A DNA stretch of 32,158 nt, from contig CAZXDP010000029.1 of NCBI GenBank assembly GCA_964639255.1, positions 1-32,158 of the forward strand, given 5' to 3'. Shown in pieces: positions 7,917 to 14,303 of this stretch. The notes beneath the pieces were generated by a model. The model saw only the letters and a program-made list of their open reading frames with translations. It had not been told where the DNA came from and did no database searches. How positions within the stretch are numbered: the stretch's first letter is position 1; each line of letters begins with the position of its first letter. Made by a program: the position numbers and the translations under genes. The DNA is from NZQO01 sp964639255 (GTDB lineage: Bacteria; Bacteroidota; Bacteroidia; Flavobacteriales; Flavobacteriaceae).

Positions 7917-8060
7917 CGCCTGGCTATCATAAGGTTATACTAAAGACCCTTAATACTGTGTTAAAAAATTGAATTTTTTCCTAATTAGAAATTGAATAAT
8001 AAAAGGGTGATTGGATTCTTTTAAAGGCTTCTTTATTTCCCCAGAAATCCTTAAAAAGTG

Positions 8061-8068
8061 TATCTTTA
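8061..8068 (+). promoter_or_regulatory. -7 promoter box for the LysM gene
   Basis: TATCTTTA is one base from the consensus TAnnTTTG. It lies 26 bases before the ATG at 8095 and inside the longer frame from 8011, supporting the downstream start. Confidence 0.5.
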
Positions 8069-8094
8069 GAGAACAAACGATAAAAGAAAAAATC

Positions 8095-8472
8095 ATGGTT
8101 AAGAAAAAATACCAAAATGTCCTAGACCTCGGCGAAAAACTGAAAATACAGAATGGCGAGGTTCGTGAAGAAGATGGAAAACTTAAGGTATGGGGCACTG
8201 CCAACACCCAGTATCATAAAGACCTGCTATGGGATGAAATAAAGCGAAGTGGCGGTGAGGACCCTAGTGATATTATGGCCGACATAAAAGTAGCAGATAC
8301 CACTGCTTATGCCTACCATACGGTACAAAAGGGAGAATCGCTTAGCAAAATCGCCAAGCAATATTATGGCGACCCGATGATGTACCAACGCATTTTCGAA
8401 GCCAATCGAACAACGTTTGATAATCCAGATATGATCCACCCGGGCCAAGAACTGGTTATACCCAACAAATAG
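8095..8472 (+). CDS. BON-like/LysM cytosolic protein, Kbp (YgaU)-like
   Basis: A 125-residue protein without a signal peptide. Residues ~10-70 contain a short BON-like unit (G-K-L-K-V-W-G-T-A-N-T-Q-Y). Residues 73-123 are one LysM domain (Y-H-T-V-Q-K-G-E-S-L-S-K-I-A, ending H-P-G-Q-E-L-V-I-P-N-K). The BON plus LysM order and size resemble E. coli Kbp/YgaU, a cytosolic potassium-binding protein, so a similar ion-sensing or envelope-stress role is possible; this is analogy. The ATG at 8095 is preferred because a promoter box lies between it and the upstream ATG. The stop codon sits in the loop of an inverted repeat. Confidence 0.85.
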   Translation: MVKKKYQNVLDLGEKLKIQNGEVREEDGKLKVWGTANTQYHKDLLWDEIKRSGGEDPSDIMADIKVADTTAYAYHTVQKGESLSKIAKQYYGDPMMYQRIFEANRTTFDNPDMIHPGQELVIPNK

Positions 8473-8493
8473 ATGTTTTTTTGTTGGGTAACC
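8454..8493 (+). terminator. Inverted repeat spanning the LysM stop codon, possible terminator
   Basis: ACCCAACAAA at 8460-8469 pairs perfectly with 8480-8489, and GGTT at 8454-8457 can extend the stem with AACC at 8490-8493 across a two-base bulge. The 10-base loop holds the TAG stop codon and a T run. There is no T run after the stem, so it may protect the 3' end rather than terminate. Confidence 0.5.
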
Positions 8494-8555
8494 TATAAGG
8501 TTTCGCATTTCGCGTTTCACTTATCTAAGGTTTTCACTATACCCTACAATCGTGT

Positions 8556-9320
8556 ATGATCTCTTTACTAGCCGATCTTTCTCTGTGGTTGCTGCTGGGA
8601 CTGTTTGCGCTCGGCGTCATTACGTTTACACTTTCAACCATTAGCGGAGGTGGCGGAGCGCTTATGCAAATTCCGGTGCTTAATTTTCTCATTGGCACTT
8701 CACAAACGGCTCCTGTTATTAACTTGGGTACCTTTATAAGTAGGCCCAGCCGTATCGTAATTTTTTGGAAGCACATCGTATGGAAGGTATTTTGGTATTA
8801 CGTTCCCTCGGCTATGGTAGGTGCCGTGCTGGCCGCATGGCTTTTTACAGAGGTGAAGATCTATTGGATTCAACTCGTGGTGGGGCTTTTTTTGGTAAGT
8901 ACCTTTTTTCAATATCGCTTCGGAAAAAAAGAGCGTTCCTTTAACGTAAAGCTGTGGTATTTCATACCGCTTGGATTTTTCATTTCTATGGTAGGTACTT
9001 TTACAGGAGGCATGGGCCCTGTACTGAATCCGTTTATGCTCAATGCTGGCATTGAGAAGGAAGCGCTTGTAGGAACCAAATCGGCACAATCTTTCTTTCT
9101 GGGCCTTGCGCAAATAGGGAGCTACACTTTTTTCGGATTGCTTACCGAAACGCTTTGGGTGTACGGTATTGTTTTGGGCCTTGGGGCCATATTTGGAAAT
9201 TTAATTGGCAAATGGCTGTTGCAGCGAATGAGCAAACTACATTTTAGACGCTGGGTCATTTCGGTGATGGTGGTTAGCGGTTTAGTGCTCATTGTACAAG
9301 CGCTTGGAAAATTAGGATAG
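8556..9320 (+). CDS. TauE/SafE family (TSUP) sulfite/organic acid exporter
   Basis: A 254-residue polytopic inner-membrane protein with about eight transmembrane helices in two related halves. The first half holds the TSUP motif S-G-G-G-G-A-L-M-Q-I-P-V and the second the matching T-G-G-M-G-P-V-L-N-P-F-M, the glycine- and proline-rich repeats typical of TauE/SafE transporters. These move anions such as sulfite, sulfoacetate or other organosulfur acids. No sulfur-metabolism gene is adjacent, so the substrate is open. The ATG at 8556 gives a family-typical length. Confidence 0.9.
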   Translation: MISLLADLSLWLLLGLFALGVITFTLSTISGGGGALMQIPVLNFLIGTSQTAPVINLGTFISRPSRIVIFWKHIVWKVFWYYVPSAMVGAVLAAWLFTEVKIYWIQLVVGLFLVSTFFQYRFGKKERSFNVKLWYFIPLGFFISMVGTFTGGMGPVLNPFMLNAGIEKEALVGTKSAQSFFLGLAQIGSYTFFGLLTETLWVYGIVLGLGAIFGNLIGKWLLQRMSKLHFRRWVISVMVVSGLVLIVQALGKLG

Positions 9321-9331
9321 CCCTTACTTCT

Positions 9332-9366
9332 GAAAAAAAAACCGTCCCATTTTGATAATGAGACGG
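9332..9366 (-). terminator. Intrinsic terminator of the Hsp20 gene
   Basis: A 10-base-pair stem with one mismatch (9342-9351 with 9357-9366, 5-base loop) is followed on the minus strand by nine T residues, 9341 down to 9333. It lies just beyond the Hsp20 stop and could also stop plus-strand transcription from the TauE gene less efficiently. Confidence 0.8.
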
Positions 9367-9387
9367 CTTCCTATGGGCGTTAGGTCC

Positions 9388-9879
9388 TTATTTAATCTTA
9401 ATAGACCGCGCTGGTTTTTTCTTGGCCTCTTCACGCTTCGGCAAGGAAAGGGTTAAAATTCCCTCGCTGTACTTGGCCTCAATCTTCGCATCGTCTACAG
9501 ATTCTGGAAGAGTAAAGCTTCGCTTAAATGAAGAATAGCCAAACTCCCTGCGTGTGTAGTTCGCTTCTTGCGTTTCCCTTTCATTTTTTTCTTCTGAAGA
9601 GATCGTCAGTACCTGATTGTCGATTTCAATATGAAAATCATCTTTCTTCATTCCCGGGGCGGCCATCTCTACCGTGTAGGCATCGTCTTTTTCAGAAATG
9701 TTCACCTTGGGAAGGCTCATTCCAGAATTAAAATTAGACTGGAATACGCTTGGCAGATCGTTATTCAATAATTCATCCATCCAAGAAGACCAAGTGGGGA
9801 AGGTCCCTCTCAATCCTGAATTGGTAGTTGCCAAACTTCTGTTTTCGGGTGATTTGCTTAAGGTTGTCATAATCATCAA
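9388..9879 (-). CDS. Hsp20 / alpha-crystallin small heat-shock protein
   Basis: A 163-residue ATP-independent holdase chaperone of the cytosol. A ~55-residue N-terminal arm precedes the alpha-crystallin domain (about 57-151), seen in P-K-V-N-I-S-E-K-D-D-A-Y, the R-R-E-F-G-Y block and the family motif E-G-I-L-T-L-S-L-P-K. A C-terminal I-K-I (160-162) is the I-x-I anchor used for oligomer assembly. The start is one of the closely spaced ATGs at 9879, 9876 or 9870; the difference is trivial. It has its own promoter (9927-9957) and terminator, so it is separately expressed, probably upon heat or envelope stress. Confidence 0.95.
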   Translation of the reverse strand: MMIMTTLSKSPENRSLATTNSGLRGTFPTWSSWMDELLNNDLPSVFQSNFNSGMSLPKVNISEKDDAYTVEMAAPGMKKDDFHIEIDNQVLTISSEEKNERETQEANYTRREFGYSSFKRSFTLPESVDDAKIEAKYSEGILTLSLPKREEAKKKPARSIKIK

Positions 9880-9926
9880 ATTTTAAGTTCAACATTTATG
9901 TACCATCCTAAAATCAATTTTTTTGC

Positions 9927-9957
9927 CAAAGGTATTTGGTCGTATCCAATGTGTCAA
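9927..9957 (-). promoter_or_regulatory. Promoter of the Hsp20 gene
   Basis: On the minus strand TTG (9957-9955) is followed after 20 bases by TACCTTTG (9934-9927), an exact match to the flavobacterial TTG-N17-23-TAnnTTTG promoter. The transcript leader would be about 40 bases. Confidence 0.7.
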
Positions 9958-9984
9958 TTTCGCTTAAAAAGCAGCCTTTTTCAA

Positions 9985-10030
9985 ATAAAAAACTGACGTT
10001 TTTTCCTCTTCCGAAGAAAAAATGTCAGTT
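9985..10030 (-). terminator. Long hairpin terminator after the AAA+ ATPase gene
   Basis: Outer stem 9991-9997 with 10024-10030 (7 pairs) and inner stem 9999-10008 with 10013-10022 (10 pairs including one G-U) are separated by a single mismatch, with a four-base loop. On the minus strand it is followed by a T-rich tail (TTTT-A-TTT). It lies 33 bases beyond the ATPase stop. Confidence 0.85.
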
Positions 10031-10062
10031 CTATAACACTAGTTAGCAGTAGATTACGTTCG

Positions 10063-11526
10063 TTACAAATCGCTAATGTAGCTACCATAGACATCTTTGA
10101 ACTGCTGTCCGTCCCCCAAATTGTATTTGCTAAGTTTATTGTATTCTGCCAAGGCCCACAATACAAATTCCTTGAAAAAAGGTTTATCTTTTTCAGCAAT
10201 ATCGGGCACGTACTTCGCAAGAAGTCTATCCAACGGTTCAATGGTATTCAGTTGGCGTTTGTATTCGGCATCCGAGAGGGAATCTAGAAGTTCAAATCCG
10301 CTCTCCTCAAAAAACCAAGCCACGAGATCGGCATAAGGGTCGATATCACTCTCTTTCCGAAGCTTTTCTATCTTAGGGAAATATTCCTCAAACTGCGCTG
10401 TAACAGCACTGTTTATAAGTTGTTCGGCCACCTCGGCAGCACCTTCCTGTTCGCCCTCGTATACTAATTCTACCTTGCCGGTAATAGCGGGAATAATGCC
10501 CATAAAGTCGCCAAGCCGCACCGTAGTTTTTTCTTGTCCGGCGCGTAGGGCTCTCCGCTCTGCGGTGCTCAGCAAATTTTCAAAGGCCGTAATGCTCAAG
10601 CGTGCACTTACACCGCTTTTAACATCTATAAATTCACTTTCGCGCGCTTCAAAGCTAATTTGCTCCAAGATATCCTTCGCAAGATCGGGCACGTAGATGT
10701 GTTGTTTTTCTATAGCGGCGTGGGCGGTTTCCTGTTGAGTAATGGTGCGCGCAATTTCAATATCGTCTGGATAATGCGTTAGTATTTGCGACCCAATTCG
10801 GTCTTTAAGAGGTGTTACAATACTACCGCGATTGGTATAATCCTCAGGGTTGGCCGTAAAGACAAATTGGAGATCCAGCGGCAACCGCAGCTTGAAGCCG
10901 CGTATTTGAACATCGCCTTCCTGGAGAATGTTGAACAAAGCCACCTGTATGCGCGCTTGCAAATCTGGCAGTTCATTAATCACGAAGATACACCTATTGG
11001 CACGGGGTATCATCCCGAAATGAATGACCCTGTCATCGGCATAGGTTAGCTTTAAATTGGCTGCCTTTATAGGGTCTACATCGCCAATTAAATCGGCTAC
11101 CGTCACGTCGGGCGTTGCTAGTTTTTCAGAAAACCGATCGTCGCGGTGCAACCATTCTATCGGGGTTTCATCGCCTTTTTCGGCCATTAATTCCTTGGCA
11201 AATCGCGAAATGGGTTTAAAGGGATCGTCATTGATTTCGCTGCCGGCAACAAAAGGGATGTATTCATCCAGCAGCGCAATCATTTGCCGAGCCAAACGTG
11301 TTTTTGCCTGCCCGCGCAGCCCTAGCAAGTTGATATTATGTTTGGAGAGTATGGCGCGTTCCAATTCGGGAATTACCGTGAACTCATAGCCGTGGATCCC
11401 TTCAAAAGTTGGTTCGTTCTTCATTAATTTTTGAAGCAGATTGCGGCGCAATTCCTCTTTGATGGACTTGTACGTATAGCCAGCTTGTTTGAGCTGACCG
11501 AAGGTTTTTATGTTTTCGTATTTCAT
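10063..11526 (-). CDS. Magnesium-chelatase/MoxR-like AAA+ ATPase, partner of VWA protein
   Basis: A 487-residue cytosolic AAA+ protein. Walker A is G-L-R-G-Q-A-K-T (69-76). Walker B reads I-F-V-I-N-E (180-185), with Asn184 where most AAA+ proteins have Asp. Sensor 1 is T-A-N (224-226) in F-T-A-N-P-E-D-Y, and the arginine finger is probably Arg243 in T-P-L-K-D-R. The layout matches the ChlI/BchI-like branch that remodels targets together with a VWA-domain protein. That partner is encoded immediately upstream at 11678-12817, separated by 151 bases. My recollection is that Asn in Walker B is usual in this subfamily rather than a defect. The substrate is unknown; no tetrapyrrole genes are nearby, so magnesium chelation is unlikely. 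Confidence 0.9.
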   Translation of the reverse strand: MKYENIKTFGQLKQAGYTYKSIKEELRRNLLQKLMKNEPTFEGIHGYEFTVIPELERAILSKHNINLLGLRGQAKTRLARQMIALLDEYIPFVAGSEINDDPFKPISRFAKELMAEKGDETPIEWLHRDDRFSEKLATPDVTVADLIGDVDPIKAANLKLTYADDRVIHFGMIPRANRCIFVINELPDLQARIQVALFNILQEGDVQIRGFKLRLPLDLQFVFTANPEDYTNRGSIVTPLKDRIGSQILTHYPDDIEIARTITQQETAHAAIEKQHIYVPDLAKDILEQISFEARESEFIDVKSGVSARLSITAFENLLSTAERRALRAGQEKTTVRLGDFMGIIPAITGKVELVYEGEQEGAAEVAEQLINSAVTAQFEEYFPKIEKLRKESDIDPYADLVAWFFEESGFELLDSLSDAEYKRQLNTIEPLDRLLAKYVPDIAEKDKPFFKEFVLWALAEYNKLSKYNLGDGQQFKDVYGSYISDL

Positions 11527-11677
11527 AGTTTTCGCAACATTAGTATAGGCATATTAAAATGATCGATGTGAAACATCATAATCTAAAACAATTGAATTTA
11601 CTTTGGCACTTAAATGGGTACGATTTTAAAACTTTGGATGACCGCTACTTCTCTCCTATTCCCTCATCTTTTTTAAA

Positions 11678-12817
11678 TTACCGTAATTTCTTTCTTCTGT
11701 TGTTCTCGTAATCCGTAAAAATCATTTCTCCTAAGCCTTGCAGTCCCGTGTAAAATGCCTTGCCTTGATTGGCCTCTGTAAAATGATCTACAAATTGCAT
11801 AAGGTAAGGATCTTCTGCAATCATAAAGGTGGTAATAGGAATGTGCAGCTTTCGTGCTTGCCGTGCCATCATATAACATTTTTTTACGATATGGGGATCG
11901 AGGCCCACGCTGTTTTTATAGTATTGGCCATCGGGCAATTGCATGCAGCTTGGTTTTCCATCGGTAATCATAAAGATTTGCTTGTTGGTATTGCGCTTTC
12001 TTCGAAGCATATCCATAGCCAATTGAAGTCCGGCCACCGTGTTGGTATGATATGGCCCCACGGTGAGATATGGGAGATCCTTAATTTTTATGGGCCAAGC
12101 GTCATTGCCAAACACCAAAATTTCCAAAGTATCCTTAGGGTACCGAGTGGTAATGAGTTCTGAAAGGGCCATGGCTACTTTCTTTGCCGGTGTAATTCGA
12201 TCTTCGCCGTACAGAATCATAGAATGGCTAATATCGATCATAAGGACCGTACTCATCTGTGCTTTATAGGTAGATTCCTCTACCACCAAATCGTCTTCCG
12301 AGAGCGTGAAATCATGCAGGCCGTGGTTTACTTGGGCGTTTCTCAAGCTTTCGGTCATGGAAATCTTGTTTAGTGCATCTCCAAATTGATACTTTCTAAA
12401 CTCGCCAGCGTGCTCATCTCCCTGTCCTGTAAACTTGGTTTTATGATTTCCGCTACCGCTTTTTCGCAATTTTCCAAAGATTTGATCGAGGGAACGTTTT
12501 CGCAGTGACCGTTCCAGTTTTTCGGTCATGGAATTCTTACCGCCACCTGCACCTTTATTGCCAGAACCTTGCGGTAATTCTTCGCGTATGTAGCCCTTCT
12601 TTTTAAGATCTTCTACAAAATTATCTAAGGTATACTCTGGTGTGGTAAGCTTGTATTCTTCATCCAATTGCCGCATCCAGTCCATAGCCTCGTCAAAATC
12701 GCCAGAGGTATGGGTTATAAGCTCCTGAAATATCTCGAACAAGCGTTCAAAGGGAGATTGCTCCTTTGGGGTATGTTTGGTGAACACAAACCCCGTAGGC
12801 CTATTTTTCTTTTTCAT
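11678..12817 (-). CDS. VWA-domain protein, MIDAS intact, partner of AAA+ ATPase
   Basis: A 379-residue cytosolic protein. Residues 1-90 form a helical N-terminal region, followed by a Gly/Lys-rich linker (84-100), a basic helical stretch and then a von Willebrand A domain (~185-375). The metal-ion-dependent adhesion site is complete: D-I-S-H-S (Asp195, Ser197, Ser199), a threonine in Y-H-T-N-T (258/260) and T-D-G (Asp286). Such proteins work with ChlI/MoxR-type ATPases as target adaptors. A -7-like box lies only 4 bases before the ATG, so the mRNA may be nearly leaderless. With the ATPase gene it forms a two-gene minus-strand unit ending at the hairpin at 9985-10030. Confidence 0.9.
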   Translation of the reverse strand: MKKKNRPTGFVFTKHTPKEQSPFERLFEIFQELITHTSGDFDEAMDWMRQLDEEYKLTTPEYTLDNFVEDLKKKGYIREELPQGSGNKGAGGGKNSMTEKLERSLRKRSLDQIFGKLRKSGSGNHKTKFTGQGDEHAGEFRKYQFGDALNKISMTESLRNAQVNHGLHDFTLSEDDLVVEESTYKAQMSTVLMIDISHSMILYGEDRITPAKKVAMALSELITTRYPKDTLEILVFGNDAWPIKIKDLPYLTVGPYHTNTVAGLQLAMDMLRRKRNTNKQIFMITDGKPSCMQLPDGQYYKNSVGLDPHIVKKCYMMARQARKLHIPITTFMIAEDPYLMQFVDHFTEANQGKAFYTGLQGLGEMIFTDYENNRRKKLR

Positions 12818-12821
12818 AGCT

Positions 12822-12829
12822 TAAAGATA
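12822..12829 (-). promoter_or_regulatory. Possible -7 box of the VWA-AAA unit, very close to the start codon
   Basis: The minus strand reads TATCTTTA, one base from consensus, ending four bases before the ATG at 12817. If used, transcription would start at or within a few bases of the start codon. No matching TTG was confirmed. Confidence 0.35.
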
Positions 12830-12995
12830 CGAATAATCACATTCTGAAAAAAGAACTTGAAGTGAACCTCTTCATTACAATAATGGATGTATTAACACTT
12901 TTTTGGGGCACATATAACAATACTTTACCAATAATAAATTCAGTAATTACAACATTTTCAATACATTAAATTTAGAAACAATCAAAACTAATAAC

Positions 12996-13628
12996 ATGGC
13001 AGAAATTGAAATTGAAAAGAAGAAACCGGTTTGGCCTTGGATATTGGCAGCGCTCATTTTGGCAGCGCTTGTTTATTTTATCTTTTTGGCCGATGACGAT
13101 GACGACATTGACGATATGGACGATGCGCTAACCGAAGAGGTAGTAACAGCATCTGATACGTTAGATGATGAAGAAATGTACGATACTTCCGAATCTATGG
13201 AGAGAGAGCTCGAGGAAATAGGTATTAGCGAGTATACTACATATATCAATAATCCGCAAATGGGGCTCGACCACAACTACAGCAATGGGGCTTTGCTAAA
13301 GCTAATCGCTGCAACAAAGGCAACCGCCACGGCACTCAACATAAATGTCGATGCCGACTTAAAAGAAGCGAGGCGAAAAGCCCAGGACATCACCGAAGAC
13401 CCTTATGAGGTTGATCACGCCAATAAAATTAGGCATTCAGGTGAAATTATTTCGCGAGCGCTAAAAACCATGCAGTCGCAGAAATTTCCCAATCTAGGTG
13501 AAAAACATGCTGAAATGGAAAGTGCGCTAATGAAGATTAAACCTGATACCCAAACCCTGAACCAAAAGGAAGATGTGAAATCATTCTTTGAACAGGCCGG
13601 AGAATTACTAACCGCAATGAAACAATAA
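12996..13628 (+). CDS. Membrane-anchored protein with acidic juxtamembrane run, unknown function
   Basis: A 210-residue protein. The N-terminus (I-E-K-K-K-P-V-W-P-W) is basic, then one hydrophobic helix covers about residues 13-31. Straight after it comes an Asp-rich run (residues 33-43, ten Asp/acidic positions) and more acidic sequence up to ~70. The rest is a predicted helical domain outside the cytoplasmic membrane. No family is recognised. The PRC-barrel gene begins 2 bases after the stop, so the two are translationally linked and probably act together. A TAAATTTA element at 12967-12974 may be the -7 box. Confidence 0.85.
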   Translation: MAEIEIEKKKPVWPWILAALILAALVYFIFLADDDDDIDDMDDALTEEVVTASDTLDDEEMYDTSESMERELEEIGISEYTTYINNPQMGLDHNYSNGALLKLIAATKATATALNINVDADLKEARRKAQDITEDPYEVDHANKIRHSGEIISRALKTMQSQKFPNLGEKHAEMESALMKIKPDTQTLNQKEDVKSFFEQAGELLTAMKQ

Positions 13629-13630
13629 TT

Positions 13631-14131
13631 ATGAGCAACGATAAAAACCTATATTACTTACACGAATTAAGCGATTATAAAGTGGCCAGTGGCGACCCAG
13701 ACGTACGTGGCTGGAAGCTTAAGGATAAGGATCATAGAACCGTAGGTAAAGTAGATAACCTGCTGGTGAACAAACATACCGAAAAAGTGGTGTACCTAGA
13801 TGTAGCCGTAGATGAAAGTGTAATTGAGGCCAACCATAAGCCATACATGCAAAAGGCGAAAGACGGTGTGCACGAATTTATCAATAAAGATGGTGAGAAT
13901 CACTTAATAGTTCCCATAGGGATGGTAACCTTGGATGCCGATTCAAATGAGGTACACACCAGTGAAATAACCCACAGAACCTTTGCTGAGACGAAGCGAA
14001 TTTCAAAAAATACTCCTGTAGACAGAGACTACGAAATCATTGTCTTGGAAAATTACAATCGGAAGGAAGAAACCTATCCCAAAGATCACACCCTCTACGA
14101 ACGCCGAGAATTTAGGCGTGAAAATCACTAG
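13631..14131 (+). CDS. PRC-barrel domain protein
   Basis: A 166-residue soluble protein. Residues ~12-65 form the beta-rich PRC-barrel (V-R-G-W-K-L-K-D-K-D-H-R-T-V-G-K-V-D-N-L-L-V, then K-V-V-Y-L-D-V-A-V-D). A charged tail rich in Arg/Glu follows (Y-E-R-R-E-F-R-R-E-N-H). PRC-barrel proteins of this type are often stress-induced and occur beside general-stress genes. There is no signal peptide. It is the second gene of a two-gene unit with the membrane-anchored acidic protein and ends before a strong terminator. Confidence 0.88.
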   Translation: MSNDKNLYYLHELSDYKVASGDPDVRGWKLKDKDHRTVGKVDNLLVNKHTEKVVYLDVAVDESVIEANHKPYMQKAKDGVHEFINKDGENHLIVPIGMVTLDADSNEVHTSEITHRTFAETKRISKNTPVDRDYEIIVLENYNRKEETYPKDHTLYERREFRRENH

Positions 14132-14151
14132 TTACCAATATTATAATTTGA

Positions 14152-14182
14152 AATCGAGGCGCAAACCGCCTCGATTTTTTTT
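14152..14182 (+). terminator. Intrinsic terminator after the PRC-barrel gene
   Basis: A perfect 10-base-pair stem (14152-14161 with 14167-14176), a CAAAC loop and an eight-base T run make a classical rho-independent terminator 20 bases after the stop. Confidence 0.95.
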
Positions 14183-14245
14183 ATACAATATCTGATAAAT
14201 TAGGTGTATTGGAGTCCCAACACGTTATTAACAGGCTTTTAAGAA

Positions 14246-14272
14246 TTGCTCTTTCACATTTTCTTAACTTTA
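14246..14272 (+). promoter_or_regulatory. Promoter of the BNR-propeller/S9 peptidase unit
   Basis: TTG (14246-14248) is followed after 16 bases by TAACTTTA (14265-14272), one base from TAnnTTTG. This predicts a leader of roughly 25 bases to the ATG at 14304. Confidence 0.5.
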
Positions 14273-14303
14273 GGCTCTTGTTTAAAAACCGAATACTTCC
14301 TTT

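Noticed and set aside
10063..12817. Magnesium chelatase for chlorophyll synthesis
   Set aside because: Only the I- and D-like subunit relatives are present, the H subunit is absent and no tetrapyrrole genes are nearby.
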